In this document: piece after piece, positions 22,785 through 30,131 of the stretch
How the letters are laid out: every line of letters starts with the position of its first letter
Position numbering within the stretch: the stretch's first letter is position 1
Virus record (IMG/VR): IMGVR_UViG_3300036804_000344
Location: 1-44,425 of that record
Strand: one strand, 5' to 3'
DNA from: a virus
DNA: 44,425 nucleotides
The notes under the pieces: generated by a model
Seen by the model: only the letters and a program-made list of their open reading frames with translations
The model's database searches: none
What the model was told of the DNA's origin: nothing
Program-made: the position numbers and the translations under genes

Positions 22785-23834
22785 ATGAGTTCAGAAGGTT
22801 TCGCTACCGATACAGCGACACGTCACCAGGTATATGTGCAGCGCTTCGGCTCAGGGCAGACTAATAAGGCAGTGAAGTTGATCCGTAAGGCTATCGCCAG
22901 CGCGAAGGATACGGTCAGGGCTGGCCTTAGTCAGTACGCAACTGCACGCTATAACCGTCAAATTGAAACGTTACGGAAAGACCTACAAGCCATCTACGGC
23001 GATATGTCGGAGCAACAGCAGCTTGATATGGGTGAATTTGCTCAGTACGAATACGCGTTCAACTCTCGTTTTCTTGGTCAGATGGTCAAGGCGACGGTTA
23101 AGTTTAATGAGCCGTCAGCTGAAACCATCGCGGCCTCTGTTCTGGCTGAGCCACTGGAATTGCTTATTGGTTCAGGTAAACAACGGATAACCATTGCTGG
23201 AGCACTGTCGCAGTTTGGCACCAAAAAAACTGCCGACATCCTGAGTGAGATAGCGATAGGGCAATCTCTCGGTGAGACTCAGCGCCAAATCGTCAGGCGG
23301 TTAACCTCAGTAGGCGTGAAACAGGAAGAGCAGGCCGGATCACTGGTCAGCACCATCACTAATCACGTCTCAGCCACTGCCAGAGATAAATCACTTCAGG
23401 ACAATGACGACATCCTCAAGGGAAAGCAGGACATCGCCACGCTTGACGGAAGAACAACGCCATATTGTCGAAGTATTGACCATCGTATTGTGCCGCTTAA
23501 TGGGCCGTCACCGCCGTATCACTGGCGCTGTCGTACCACGCAAATACCTGTGCTGAAAGATGAGTATGCCAGAGAAATCCCCGGCTCTGTTCGTCCCGCT
23601 GTTGGGCCTGATGGTGCGCAGCAGGTAAGCAGCAAAACAACTTACGGCGAATGGCTGGCTAAACAGCCCGTATCGTTTCAGAAAGAGGTACTTGGCCCTT
23701 CTCGCTATAAATTATTCAGCAAAGGCGATCTGGCGCTTGATAAGTTCGTGGACGGCGAGACGGGCCAGCAATACACCCTCGACCAACTCAAAGATTTAGA
23801 ACCTCACGCTTTTGAGTTTGCAGGTCTGGAGTAA
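22785..23834 (+). CDS. Mu F-like minor head / head morphogenesis protein
   Basis: A 349-residue protein with the Mu gpF-like domain (about 150-270): QSLGETQRQIVRRLTSVGV, then LDGRTTPYCRSIDHRIVPLNGPSPPYHWRCRT. The Cys/His arrangement of TTPYC...HWRCRT is the family hallmark. Such proteins enter the prohead with the portal. It starts three bases after the portal stop, and its ATG has no strong binding site, so coupled translation is likely. Confidence 0.9.
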   Translation: MSSEGFATDTATRHQVYVQRFGSGQTNKAVKLIRKAIASAKDTVRAGLSQYATARYNRQIETLRKDLQAIYGDMSEQQQLDMGEFAQYEYAFNSRFLGQMVKATVKFNEPSAETIAASVLAEPLELLIGSGKQRITIAGALSQFGTKKTADILSEIAIGQSLGETQRQIVRRLTSVGVKQEEQAGSLVSTITNHVSATARDKSLQDNDDILKGKQDIATLDGRTTPYCRSIDHRIVPLNGPSPPYHWRCRTTQIPVLKDEYAREIPGSVRPAVGPDGAQQVSSKTTYGEWLAKQPVSFQKEVLGPSRYKLFSKGDLALDKFVDGETGQQYTLDQLKDLEPHAFEFAGLE

Positions 23835-23837
23835 CTG

Positions 23838-24017
23838 ATGCACGAAAATATCGTACCAATTGGTAGAGATAAGTCCTTTCCCGTCTGTGGTGAGCTTTTT
23901 GAGCGGTTGGAAAATATCATTCATGAGGATGACGGTGAGATCGGGCTAGCTGAGGCCATCGGTATATTGGAAATGCTCAAAATAAAACTACTGAATTCTC
24001 AGTGCCAAACTAACTAA
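23838..24017 (+). CDS. Small acidic protein between minor head and scaffold genes
   Basis: A 59-residue acidic protein (MHENIVPIGRDKSFPVCGEL onward) beginning four bases after the gpF-like stop. It has one helical stretch (GLAEAIGILEMLKIKLLNS). The binding site is weak (no clear AGGA), so reading may depend on coupling. Not recognised; a small head or decoration factor is possible. Confidence 0.55.
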   Translation: MHENIVPIGRDKSFPVCGELFERLENIIHEDDGEIGLAEAIGILEMLKIKLLNSQCQTN

Positions 24018-24061
24018 CCTTTCCGCTGGCTGGGCCAGCAAACATTCATTCAGGAGAATGT

Positions 24062-24778
24062 ATGACTATCAAATATCAGCTTACCGCTGAGGACTTCGCA
24101 CAACTTGATGACGCGCAAAAAGGTATGTATGCAGAGAAGGACGGCAACTTTGTTATTGCCATCGACGGCTTGCCGCAACCGGAAGATGTGAGTGGCCTTA
24201 AGTCCAAGGTTCAGGAATTACTGGACGAAAAGAAAGCGGCTGAGAAAGCGAGGCGCGAAGCAGAAGATAAGGCTCGGGTTGAACGTGAAGAAGCCCTTCG
24301 CAAAGCAGGAAACGTCGAAGAGCTAGAGAAATCGTGGAGCGAGAAGTTTAGCAAGCGTGAAACCGAGCTATCTTCGCAGCTTGAATCAGAGCGCTCTACT
24401 TATCAGACCCAAATCCGAGACCTGACAGTTGGTCGCACTGCAATGGATCTGGCAACAACCCTTGCGATCCCCGGGAGTGCCAAAGCATTGCTGCCGCATA
24501 TTGAGCGCCGCCTGTCAGTAGAGCAAAGGGAAGGAAAACCCGCCGTAGTTGTTCTGGACCAGGGCGGTAAGCTTTCGGCAACGACTCTCGACGAACTGAA
24601 AAATGAATTCTTCAATGACCCGGCGTTCGGGCCGTTGATTGCTGGATCACGAGCAAGCGGTGGCGGGGCTGCCGGTGCTGGAAAACCGGGCGGCGGGGCC
24701 GCAGGTAATATGGGCGGTAACAAAGGCGAGCGCACAAGCGCTATCGCAAGCCGATTCCCCGATCTCCCTCTTAAATAA
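24062..24778 (+). CDS. Head scaffold protein
   Basis: A 238-residue protein directly before the capsid gene with the composition of a scaffold: a short N-terminal domain, a long charged coiled coil (about 45-130, KKAAEKARREAEDKARVEREE), and a Gly-rich flexible C-terminus (GGGAAGAGKPGGGAAGNMGG) ending in a basic stretch. Scaffolds guide capsid assembly and then leave. The AGGAG upstream is strong. No protease gene is visible nearby, so the scaffold may leave intact. Confidence 0.82.
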   Translation: MTIKYQLTAEDFAQLDDAQKGMYAEKDGNFVIAIDGLPQPEDVSGLKSKVQELLDEKKAAEKARREAEDKARVEREEALRKAGNVEELEKSWSEKFSKRETELSSQLESERSTYQTQIRDLTVGRTAMDLATTLAIPGSAKALLPHIERRLSVEQREGKPAVVVLDQGGKLSATTLDELKNEFFNDPAFGPLIAGSRASGGGAAGAGKPGGGAAGNMGGNKGERTSAIASRFPDLPLK

Positions 24779-24793
24779 TTACAGGTAACCTCA

Positions 24794-25762
24794 ATGTCAT
24801 TATCTCAAATGCAGGTGTTCGACGAGTACATCATGCCAGCGACAATCGAAACACTGGATCAGATGCTCACAGCCTTTAACTCTGCCAGTCGCGGGGCAAT
24901 CATGCTTTCGCCTGACGGTTTCACAGGCGACTTCCTTCAGGAGTCATTCTTCCAGACCCTGGCTGCTGCACAGCGTCGCGTTGACCGCTACGCAACCAAC
25001 GGAACCGCGCCAATCACCGACCTGACAGAGCTGAAAGAAGCTTCAGTAAAAGTTGCAGGTGGTTTCGGTCCAATTCGTTATGAACCTTCTCAGATGACCT
25101 GGCTGGAGCGCCCAACCGCTCAGGGTGTAGAAGTCGCAAGCCGCGCTTTTGCTGAAATTCTGCTACAGGACCAGTTGAACACAGCTATTGCCGCACTGGT
25201 TGCCGCAATCACCGCGCAAGCAGATGCAACAAACGACGTATCGGCATCTGCTGGTATTTCTCAGTTGGGGCTGAATGCTTCACACGCGAAGTTTGGCGAT
25301 GCCAGCCAGAATCTCATCACGCAGGTTATGCAGGGCACCACCTATCACAAGCTGATTGGACAGGCGCTGACTAACAGTGAGCAACTGTTCCAGGCTGGGA
25401 ACGTTCGTGTTGTGGACATTCTCGGAAAAGTGTCAGTAGTTACGGATGCTCCTTCACTGATGCCGGCGGGAACGCCTAACAAAGAAGTCATCCTTTCGCT
25501 TGCGCAGGGTGCCGCACTTGTCCACGACAACCGAGACATCATTACCAACGTCGAAACGAGTAACGGTAAAGAGCGCATCGAAACGACTATTCAGGTTGAT
25601 TACACCTTCGGGCTGGGCCTAAAGGGTTACACCTGGGACACCACCACTGGTGGTAAATCACCTACCGATGCTGCTATCGCGACCGGGACGAACTGGGATA
25701 AGACTGCGACATCCATCAAGCACACTGCTGGTGTGGCTCTGATTGGCGACGCTTCAATGTAA
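24794..25762 (+). CDS. Major capsid protein
   Basis: A 322-residue protein beginning MSLSQMQVFDEYIMPATIETLDQM, following the scaffold. Its size and the beta-rich C-terminal half (VDYTFGLGLKGYTWDTTTGG) fit an HK97-fold capsid of the group used with DUF4055 portals. The opening VFDEYIMPA is typical of capsids in this group, as I recall. It should be the most abundant virion protein. A GC hairpin follows. Confidence 0.87.
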   Translation: MSLSQMQVFDEYIMPATIETLDQMLTAFNSASRGAIMLSPDGFTGDFLQESFFQTLAAAQRRVDRYATNGTAPITDLTELKEASVKVAGGFGPIRYEPSQMTWLERPTAQGVEVASRAFAEILLQDQLNTAIAALVAAITAQADATNDVSASAGISQLGLNASHAKFGDASQNLITQVMQGTTYHKLIGQALTNSEQLFQAGNVRVVDILGKVSVVTDAPSLMPAGTPNKEVILSLAQGAALVHDNRDIITNVETSNGKERIETTIQVDYTFGLGLKGYTWDTTTGGKSPTDAAIATGTNWDKTATSIKHTAGVALIGDASM

Positions 25763-25769
25763 TCAGACT

Positions 25770-25788
25770 GGCCCGGTTAGTCCGGGCC
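25770..25788 (+). terminator. Hairpin after the capsid gene
   Basis: GGCCCGG (25770-25776) pairs with CCGGGCC (25782-25788). Only two T follow, so it is more likely an RNA-stabilising or partial stop that sets the capsid apart from downstream genes. Confidence 0.6.
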
Positions 25789-25801
25789 TTCGGAGTAAAT
25801 C

Positions 25802-26287
25802 GTGAGTAATGAAAATATCTGGTATCTGCCGGGTCCATTCCACATGTACCAGGAAGATGTGAAAGAACTGGCTAAGAAACATGGACTGAGAATCGTTGAC
25901 GCCAATGTCACCGGTAGTCGCGCTGATGAGGCGCACGATACGCCAGAGGTAACTACTCGACAGGTAGCGAAAGCTGCGGTCATGCAGTCCGTAATCGATA
26001 CAGACTTACACGATGAGTTGGCAGCCGTAAATAAGTTGGTGGATGCTTATAGCTCAGGAGAGATTGAACGTCCTGAGGTCGGTGAAACAGCAATTAAACT
26101 TTATGACCTGTTGGTAAGTATTCCAACTGCGTCCAATGCCGACAATCACATTGACCAGCAAGCTAACAATTCGGAGTCAGATATTCAGGAGCTAAAGGCG
26201 CGACTGGATGCCGCTGGCGTGGCCTATCGCGCTAATGCGTCTCAAGATACTTTGGCGAAATTGGTATCTGAACTTCCTGCCGAATAG
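25802..26287 (+). CDS. Structural or head accessory protein with C-terminal HeH/LEM-like motif
   Basis: A 161-residue acidic protein. GTG 25802 with GGAG upstream begins MSNENIWYLPGPFHMYQED. The first part may contact the capsid; the C-terminal 35 residues (IQELKARLDAAGVAYRANAS then TLAKLVSEL) form a helix-extended-helix motif of the HeH/LEM/SAP type, found at the end of several phage head proteins. Its role, for example as a head fibre or decoration, is inferred from position. Confidence 0.68.
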   Translation: MSNENIWYLPGPFHMYQEDVKELAKKHGLRIVDANVTGSRADEAHDTPEVTTRQVAKAAVMQSVIDTDLHDELAAVNKLVDAYSSGEIERPEVGETAIKLYDLLVSIPTASNADNHIDQQANNSESDIQELKARLDAAGVAYRANASQDTLAKLVSELPAE

Positions 26288-26301
26288 CAATCACGGAGGT
26301 C

Positions 26302-26700
26302 ATGATGATCACCTACGTAACGGTTGCTGATGTCGATGAGGTGCTCGGCAATGATTGGGCGGCGCAAGATGACAAGCAGAAATACGTTCTGATGGCTAAT
26401 GCATGGATGAACGCGCTTAACCTTCAAGGGATTGACCCTGATGACATCCCTGAAGAAGTGAAAATAGCCGGGGCATATGTTGCGAAATCTGCTGCTGATG
26501 GGACGCTGTATGAGCAGAAAACATCAAGCGGTATTCTTGCCAGCGAATCGGTAGAGGCTAAAGGCGTCAAATCATCTGAGAGCTACTACACCGGTGGATA
26601 TATCAGTAGCGAGTCGTTACTTGACCCTGACCTGCAATTTGCCCTCGACATGTTGGCACCTTACCGCAGCAATCCACTTAAATTCACGGTGTACCGATAA
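26302..26700 (+). CDS. Head-tail connector, DnaT-like fold
   Basis: A 132-residue protein starting at ATG 26302 or 26305, after GGAGG. MANAWMNALNLQGIDPDDIPEEVK and IAGAYVAKSAADGTLY resemble the so-called DnaT-like phage proteins that occupy the head-tail adaptor slot. It probably joins the portal to the neck. The stop overlaps the next start. Confidence 0.72.
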   Translation: MMITYVTVADVDEVLGNDWAAQDDKQKYVLMANAWMNALNLQGIDPDDIPEEVKIAGAYVAKSAADGTLYEQKTSSGILASESVEAKGVKSSESYYTGGYISSESLLDPDLQFALDMLAPYRSNPLKFTVYR

Positions 26701-26900
26701 TGGGTGACGTAACCGATATTGCCGATCACAGACCCCATGCTGCAATTTTTACACCTGATGGGAATGCGCATGTGATCCCGCTATCTCTCTTGCAAAATAT
26801 TGCTGATGGTAAAGCGTCTATCGACGATGTGGCCGATAGAGATCAGGTCATCAGAACTATAGTCGCTGAGTGGCTAAGGATAATTCATGGGCCTACGTGA
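26700..26900 (+). CDS. Small protein in the connector region
   Basis: A 66-residue acidic protein, MGDVTDIADHRPHAAIF onward, starting on the last base of the previous stop codon (TAATG) and overlapping the next gene by 14 bases. A short PLSLLQNIADGKASIDDV helix is the only feature. Not recognised. Tight coupling and position suggest a small neck or assembly part. Confidence 0.7.
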   Translation: MGDVTDIADHRPHAAIFTPDGNAHVIPLSLLQNIADGKASIDDVADRDQVIRTIVAEWLRIIHGPT

Positions 26901-27270
26901 CAAACTTCAGGCGAAACTTGGTAAGGCCTTCGATACCAAACTGGCGGATGCGGTTAATCCATTCACTGGCGAGTACAAAGTTGTCAGTGAATATGACCCG
27001 GTAACGGAAGAGGAGATCTCTATCACCGTGACATATTCCGGGCGCGGCGTACTCGCTGATTACGATATCAGTCGCGTCGATGGCATTAACATCATCAAAG
27101 GTGATTTGCAGTTAATCGCGTTGGTTAACGAGGTGACGGATAAGCCAAAGGTTGATCACGTTATCACGGCGAAAGATCTCATCACCAACGAGCAGCAGAC
27201 GTACAAGGTTATCAATCCTGAAATCGATCCGGCTGCGGCTTGTTACTTCATTCAGGTGCGGAGGTCATGA
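26887..27270 (+). CDS. Head-tail joining protein, unknown fold
   Basis: A 127-residue beta-rich protein (YKVVSEYDPVTEEEISITVTYSG, then DVITAKDLIT-like segments) with a helical N-terminus (MGLRDKLQAKLGKAFD). It is in the place of a head-closure or stopper protein between the adaptor and the tail-completion genes. The family is not recognised with certainty. It overlaps the gene before by 14 bases. Confidence 0.7.
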   Translation: MGLRDKLQAKLGKAFDTKLADAVNPFTGEYKVVSEYDPVTEEEISITVTYSGRGVLADYDISRVDGINIIKGDLQLIALVNEVTDKPKVDHVITAKDLITNEQQTYKVINPEIDPAAACYFIQVRRS

Positions 27271-27271
27271 C

Positions 27272-27694
27272 ATGGCAAACTCATGGAGTTTCGACCCGTC
27301 ATTGTTCGCTAATCAGGTTGAAGAGGATGTCGGCAAGAAGTTACGCATCATCTCAATGGCGTTACTGAGTGAGATAGTTCAGCGCTCTCCAGTTGGCAAT
27401 CCTGCCTTGTGGAAGGGTGACGCACCAACCGGTTACACAGGAGGTAGCTTCCGTGCAAACAATCAGGTAAGCATTGGCAGCCCTGATTACTCTGACCTAC
27501 CTGATGTTGATAAGAGTGGCGGCCCTACCATGCAGAAGGGGGCGGCTGTCATAGCGCAGACTCAACCTTTTTCTGTCATCTACATCCAGAACAACAAGCC
27601 TTACGCTGAAGAGCTTGAGCGCGGACATTCTACCCAGGCTCCAACTGGCGTTTATGCAGTTTCATTCCACGGTGTATCACAGGCCTACAAATGA
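27272..27694 (+). CDS. HK97 gp10-like neck / tail component
   Basis: A 140-residue protein with ATG 27272 after GGAGG; the frame is open further upstream but overlaps a real gene. The segment RIISMALLSEIVQRSPVGNP near residue 30 and a late YAEELERGHSTQAPTG (where the chain reaches a conserved Gly-His loop) match the pattern of HK97 gp10-like proteins, which act at the head-tail junction. The stop overlaps the next start by four bases. Confidence 0.8.
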   Translation: MANSWSFDPSLFANQVEEDVGKKLRIISMALLSEIVQRSPVGNPALWKGDAPTGYTGGSFRANNQVSIGSPDYSDLPDVDKSGGPTMQKGAAVIAQTQPFSVIYIQNNKPYAEELERGHSTQAPTGVYAVSFHGVSQAYK

Positions 27695-28083
27695 CCCTCA
27701 CAGAAATACGCAACGCTGTCATCACCCGCATGACGGCGCAGACAGCTATTGCTGCGGGAGACGTGCGCTATCCCAATGACAAAACATATGACCCAACAGG
27801 AAAGGCTATTTGGGCGCGGTTGGCTAACTTGCCAGGAATGGCGTCAGCAACTGAAATCGGCGACGGGCCAGTTGTTCAGCGCACCGGCATAGCTTTCATT
27901 CAACTCTTCGTGCCAGCTAATTCAGGCTCATTAACTGCAACTCAGATAGCGGATCAACTCCGCACCCTGTTTGAGTTTCAGGATGACGGACGTCTGAGTT
28001 ATTTCGCCGTATCTGCCGTTGAAGTTGGCGAAACTGACGGCTGGTATCAAACGAACCTGCAAATCCCTTACCGCGCTCTGTAG
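27691..28083 (+). CDS. Tail terminator, DUF4128-like
   Basis: A 130-residue protein whose order (between the gp10-like gene and the tail tube) and pattern (MTLTEIRNAVITRMTA at the start, FIQLFVPANSGSLTATQIADQLRTLFE in the middle, and WYQTNLQIPYRA at the end) fit the DUF4128/gpU-like tail terminator group. Such rings cap the tail tube and join it to the head. It is translated with its neighbour. Confidence 0.8.
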   Translation: MTLTEIRNAVITRMTAQTAIAAGDVRYPNDKTYDPTGKAIWARLANLPGMASATEIGDGPVVQRTGIAFIQLFVPANSGSLTATQIADQLRTLFEFQDDGRLSYFAVSAVEVGETDGWYQTNLQIPYRAL

Positions 28084-28108
28084 CGCACAAACCACAAAGG
28101 AGGCTCCT

Positions 28109-29272
28109 GTGAGTTCAGGCGCTAAGGTAGTCTCGGCTTACGTCCGGGAAGTTACACCAGGAGTAACACCGCTTGGTGTTCCCTGGAATCTTTTAAAACG
28201 TACCAGTTGGGGTGTCGGCCCATCGCAGAATACAAACGACAATGATGAGATTGGCGGCACACGAATGGCTCAAGGGCTTTCGATGGGCACCGTTGATGTT
28301 GGTGGTGATGTTGGTACAAAACTGCGCTACGGGCAACATGACGAGTTTCTGGCGTCATGCTTTGGTGCTGACTGGGTTGGTGATAGCCTGACAATGGGCA
28401 ACAGTCGCATCACCTTCACTCTCGGCACATATGCAACAGATGTTGGTATTTCCTCTGCCATTCTCGGCGCTCAGGTAGGCACCTGGCAAATGGAAGTTCC
28501 GAACGATGGCGATGTTACGGCGACGGTCACGTTTGCTGGTCTGAACTGGCTTTCGAACAATGACGGAACAAACTACATTCTGTCGACTCCTGTCGATAAC
28601 GCAGGAGAACTCCGCTACACCTTCAAAGAAGTGACGGATATTAGCCTGAATGGCGTTGATGGTGGCGACGGCTTCTGTATCGATACATTCAGCATCCAGT
28701 TCGATAACAACATGCAGACACAGCGCTGCATCGGCACTGGATCACCTTATGCCGGGGCCAATATTCCGACTACGTTCACCCCGTCAGGCTCTATCACTTT
28801 GTCATGGTCGAAAGATGCGTGGGAAGTGTGGAGTAAGACGCTGACAGGTGAATCCGTTCCATTTAGCTTCACTCTGGCGAATGACGAAGGGCAGTATGCC
28901 TTTTACTTCCCGAAAGTGCAGGTTGCGGGTGACTGGCCTGATGGCGGCAATACCGACATTATCCAGGTTCAGCTCGACATCACCGCAGCCGATGAATCGC
29001 CTACCATCACTCGCAAAGTGACAGTTCCGGCTACAGGTATTTCTGTAGCTCCGACTACAGTCTCAGTTGACGTAGGCGATACGACAGCCATAACCGCCAC
29101 GCTAACCCCAGCTAATGCTACCGACCATGTTACATGGACGTCATACGACCCGACCATTGCGACGGTTGATAGTGATGGCGTGGTGACGGGTGTATCTGCC
29201 GGCACGGTTAATATCGTCGGAAAAGCCAGGGCGTTTACGGCGGCATCATCTGTCACGGTTACAGAACCATAA
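28109..29272 (+). CDS. Major tail tube protein with C-terminal Ig-like (Big_2) domain
   Basis: A 387-residue tail tube subunit. GTG 28109 follows AAAGGAGG. Residues 1 to about 300 form the tube domain, including GPSQNTNDNDEIGGTRMAQG and the late YAFYFPKVQVAG. The last 80 residues are an added bacterial Ig-like domain: ISVAPTTVSVDVGDTTAITA, then DHVTWTSYDPTIATVDSDG and VVTGVSAGTVNI. Lambda gpV has a comparable but unrelated C-terminal Ig domain. It is displayed on the tail surface and may assist weak attachment to cells or glycans. Confidence 0.88.
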   Translation: MSSGAKVVSAYVREVTPGVTPLGVPWNLLKRTSWGVGPSQNTNDNDEIGGTRMAQGLSMGTVDVGGDVGTKLRYGQHDEFLASCFGADWVGDSLTMGNSRITFTLGTYATDVGISSAILGAQVGTWQMEVPNDGDVTATVTFAGLNWLSNNDGTNYILSTPVDNAGELRYTFKEVTDISLNGVDGGDGFCIDTFSIQFDNNMQTQRCIGTGSPYAGANIPTTFTPSGSITLSWSKDAWEVWSKTLTGESVPFSFTLANDEGQYAFYFPKVQVAGDWPDGGNTDIIQVQLDITAADESPTITRKVTVPATGISVAPTTVSVDVGDTTAITATLTPANATDHVTWTSYDPTIATVDSDGVVTGVSAGTVNIVGKARAFTAASSVTVTEP

Positions 29273-29280
29273 TTTCCCTT

Positions 29281-29316
29281 GCCCGTTTCGATCTGCATGT
29301 CGGCGCGGGCTTTTTT
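29281..29316 (+). terminator. Terminator after the tail tube gene
   Basis: GCCCG (29281-29285) and CGGGC (29306-29310) are followed by TTTTTT. The loop is long (20 bases), so termination may be partial, giving more tube than chaperone message. Confidence 0.65.
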
Positions 29317-29331
29317 CATGCAGAGGTTTGA

Positions 29332-29829
29332 ATGTTACTAATCAATAAACGCATGGATGGCGAGCGCTGGATTGAGCCAATCGAAGGCCTGAAATTGCTC
29401 GTCGTCGGCATCGATAATCATCAGTTTCGCTCCCGCAACGCCCTGGTTCGCCGTCACATCGACAAACTGGATACCGTATTCAAAGTTGGCACCAGTGAAT
29501 TTGACCTGGCATCGGTGGGGGATGTTGACGCTATTGATGATCTGCTTATCGAAAACTGTGCCCGATACTTGCTCAAGGGCTGGGAAGGTGTCGGCGAGAT
29601 GGTTGATGGCAAAGAGCAGGCCATTGAATACAGCCCTGAAAAAGCGGCTGCACTCCTGAAGCAGAACCCGGAACTTTACTGGCAAGTCCTGGGTACGGCT
29701 GGTGATATTGCCGCAGGGAAAGAGCAACAGGAGAAGGAGACTGTAAAAAAGTCACCGAAGCGCAACACTGGCTCAATGAATTCGGCGGCGAACAGGGCGA
29801 GAAAGCAAAGTGGAAGCGCGAAAAGCTAG
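29332..29829 (+). CDS. Tail assembly chaperone, short form (lambda gpG equivalent)
   Basis: A 165-residue protein read to its own stop in the zero frame. The N-terminal domain is compact (MLLINKRMDGERWIEPIEGLK, then LVRRHIDKLDTVFKVGTSEFD) and the C-terminal 30 residues are basic and low-complexity. It binds the tape measure protein during tail assembly and is not part of the virion in lambda. A slippery AAAAAAG within it produces a longer fusion product. Confidence 0.85.
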   Translation: MLLINKRMDGERWIEPIEGLKLLVVGIDNHQFRSRNALVRRHIDKLDTVFKVGTSEFDLASVGDVDAIDDLLIENCARYLLKGWEGVGEMVDGKEQAIEYSPEKAAALLKQNPELYWQVLGTAGDIAAGKEQQEKETVKKSPKRNTGSMNSAANRARKQSGSAKS

Positions 29830-30092
29830 GCCTTCCTGCGATACCAGAGCCAGAAATTGACGAGGTATGCGGTGAAATCCTCAACGCTTACGCAGTCATT
29901 TCCAGAGGCAGGCAATATGCCGGCATGGCTGGCGCACCGCTGCCGCTCTCCCTGGTAGATATCGAGCGTTACCTGGAATCACGTCCGATCCTGATTGACC
30001 ATTCCGAATTCGAAGCGGCCATTTTTGCTCTGGATGACACGTGGCGGGACAAATGGGCTAAAGAGCAGAAGAAGCCCGTCAAAGAAAACTAA
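29332..30092 (+). CDS. Tail assembly chaperone, -1 frameshift product (lambda gpG-T equivalent)
   Basis: A 253-residue fusion made when ribosomes slip back one base on AAAAAAG (29745-29751). After 140 zero-frame residues, reading continues as VTEAQHWLNEFGGEQGEK, then KLGLPAIPEPEIDEVCGEIL, LPLSLVDIERYLES and WRDKWAKEQKKPVKEN, ending at TAA 30090-30092. The -1 part has no start codon of its own and covers the full gap to the tape measure gene, which strongly supports the fusion. As in lambda, the ratio of the two forms should matter for tail assembly. Confidence 0.88.
29729..29751 (+). promoter_or_regulatory. Programmed -1 frameshift site
   Basis: The heptamer A AAA AAG is in the canonical X XXY YYZ phase (codons GTA AAA AAG). 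AGGAGAAGGAG directly upstream (29729-29739) may act as an internal Shine-Dalgarno stimulator, as in dnaX. Confidence 0.88.
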
Positions 30093-30093
30093 T

Positions 30094-30114
30094 CCCGGTT
30101 CGCCGGGTTTTTTA
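30094..30114 (+). terminator. Terminator before the tape measure gene
   Basis: CCCGG-TTCG-CCGGG followed by TTTTTT. It should be bypassed by Q-modified polymerase. Confidence 0.83.
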
Positions 30115-30131
30115 TTGCCCGGAGATAAGCA

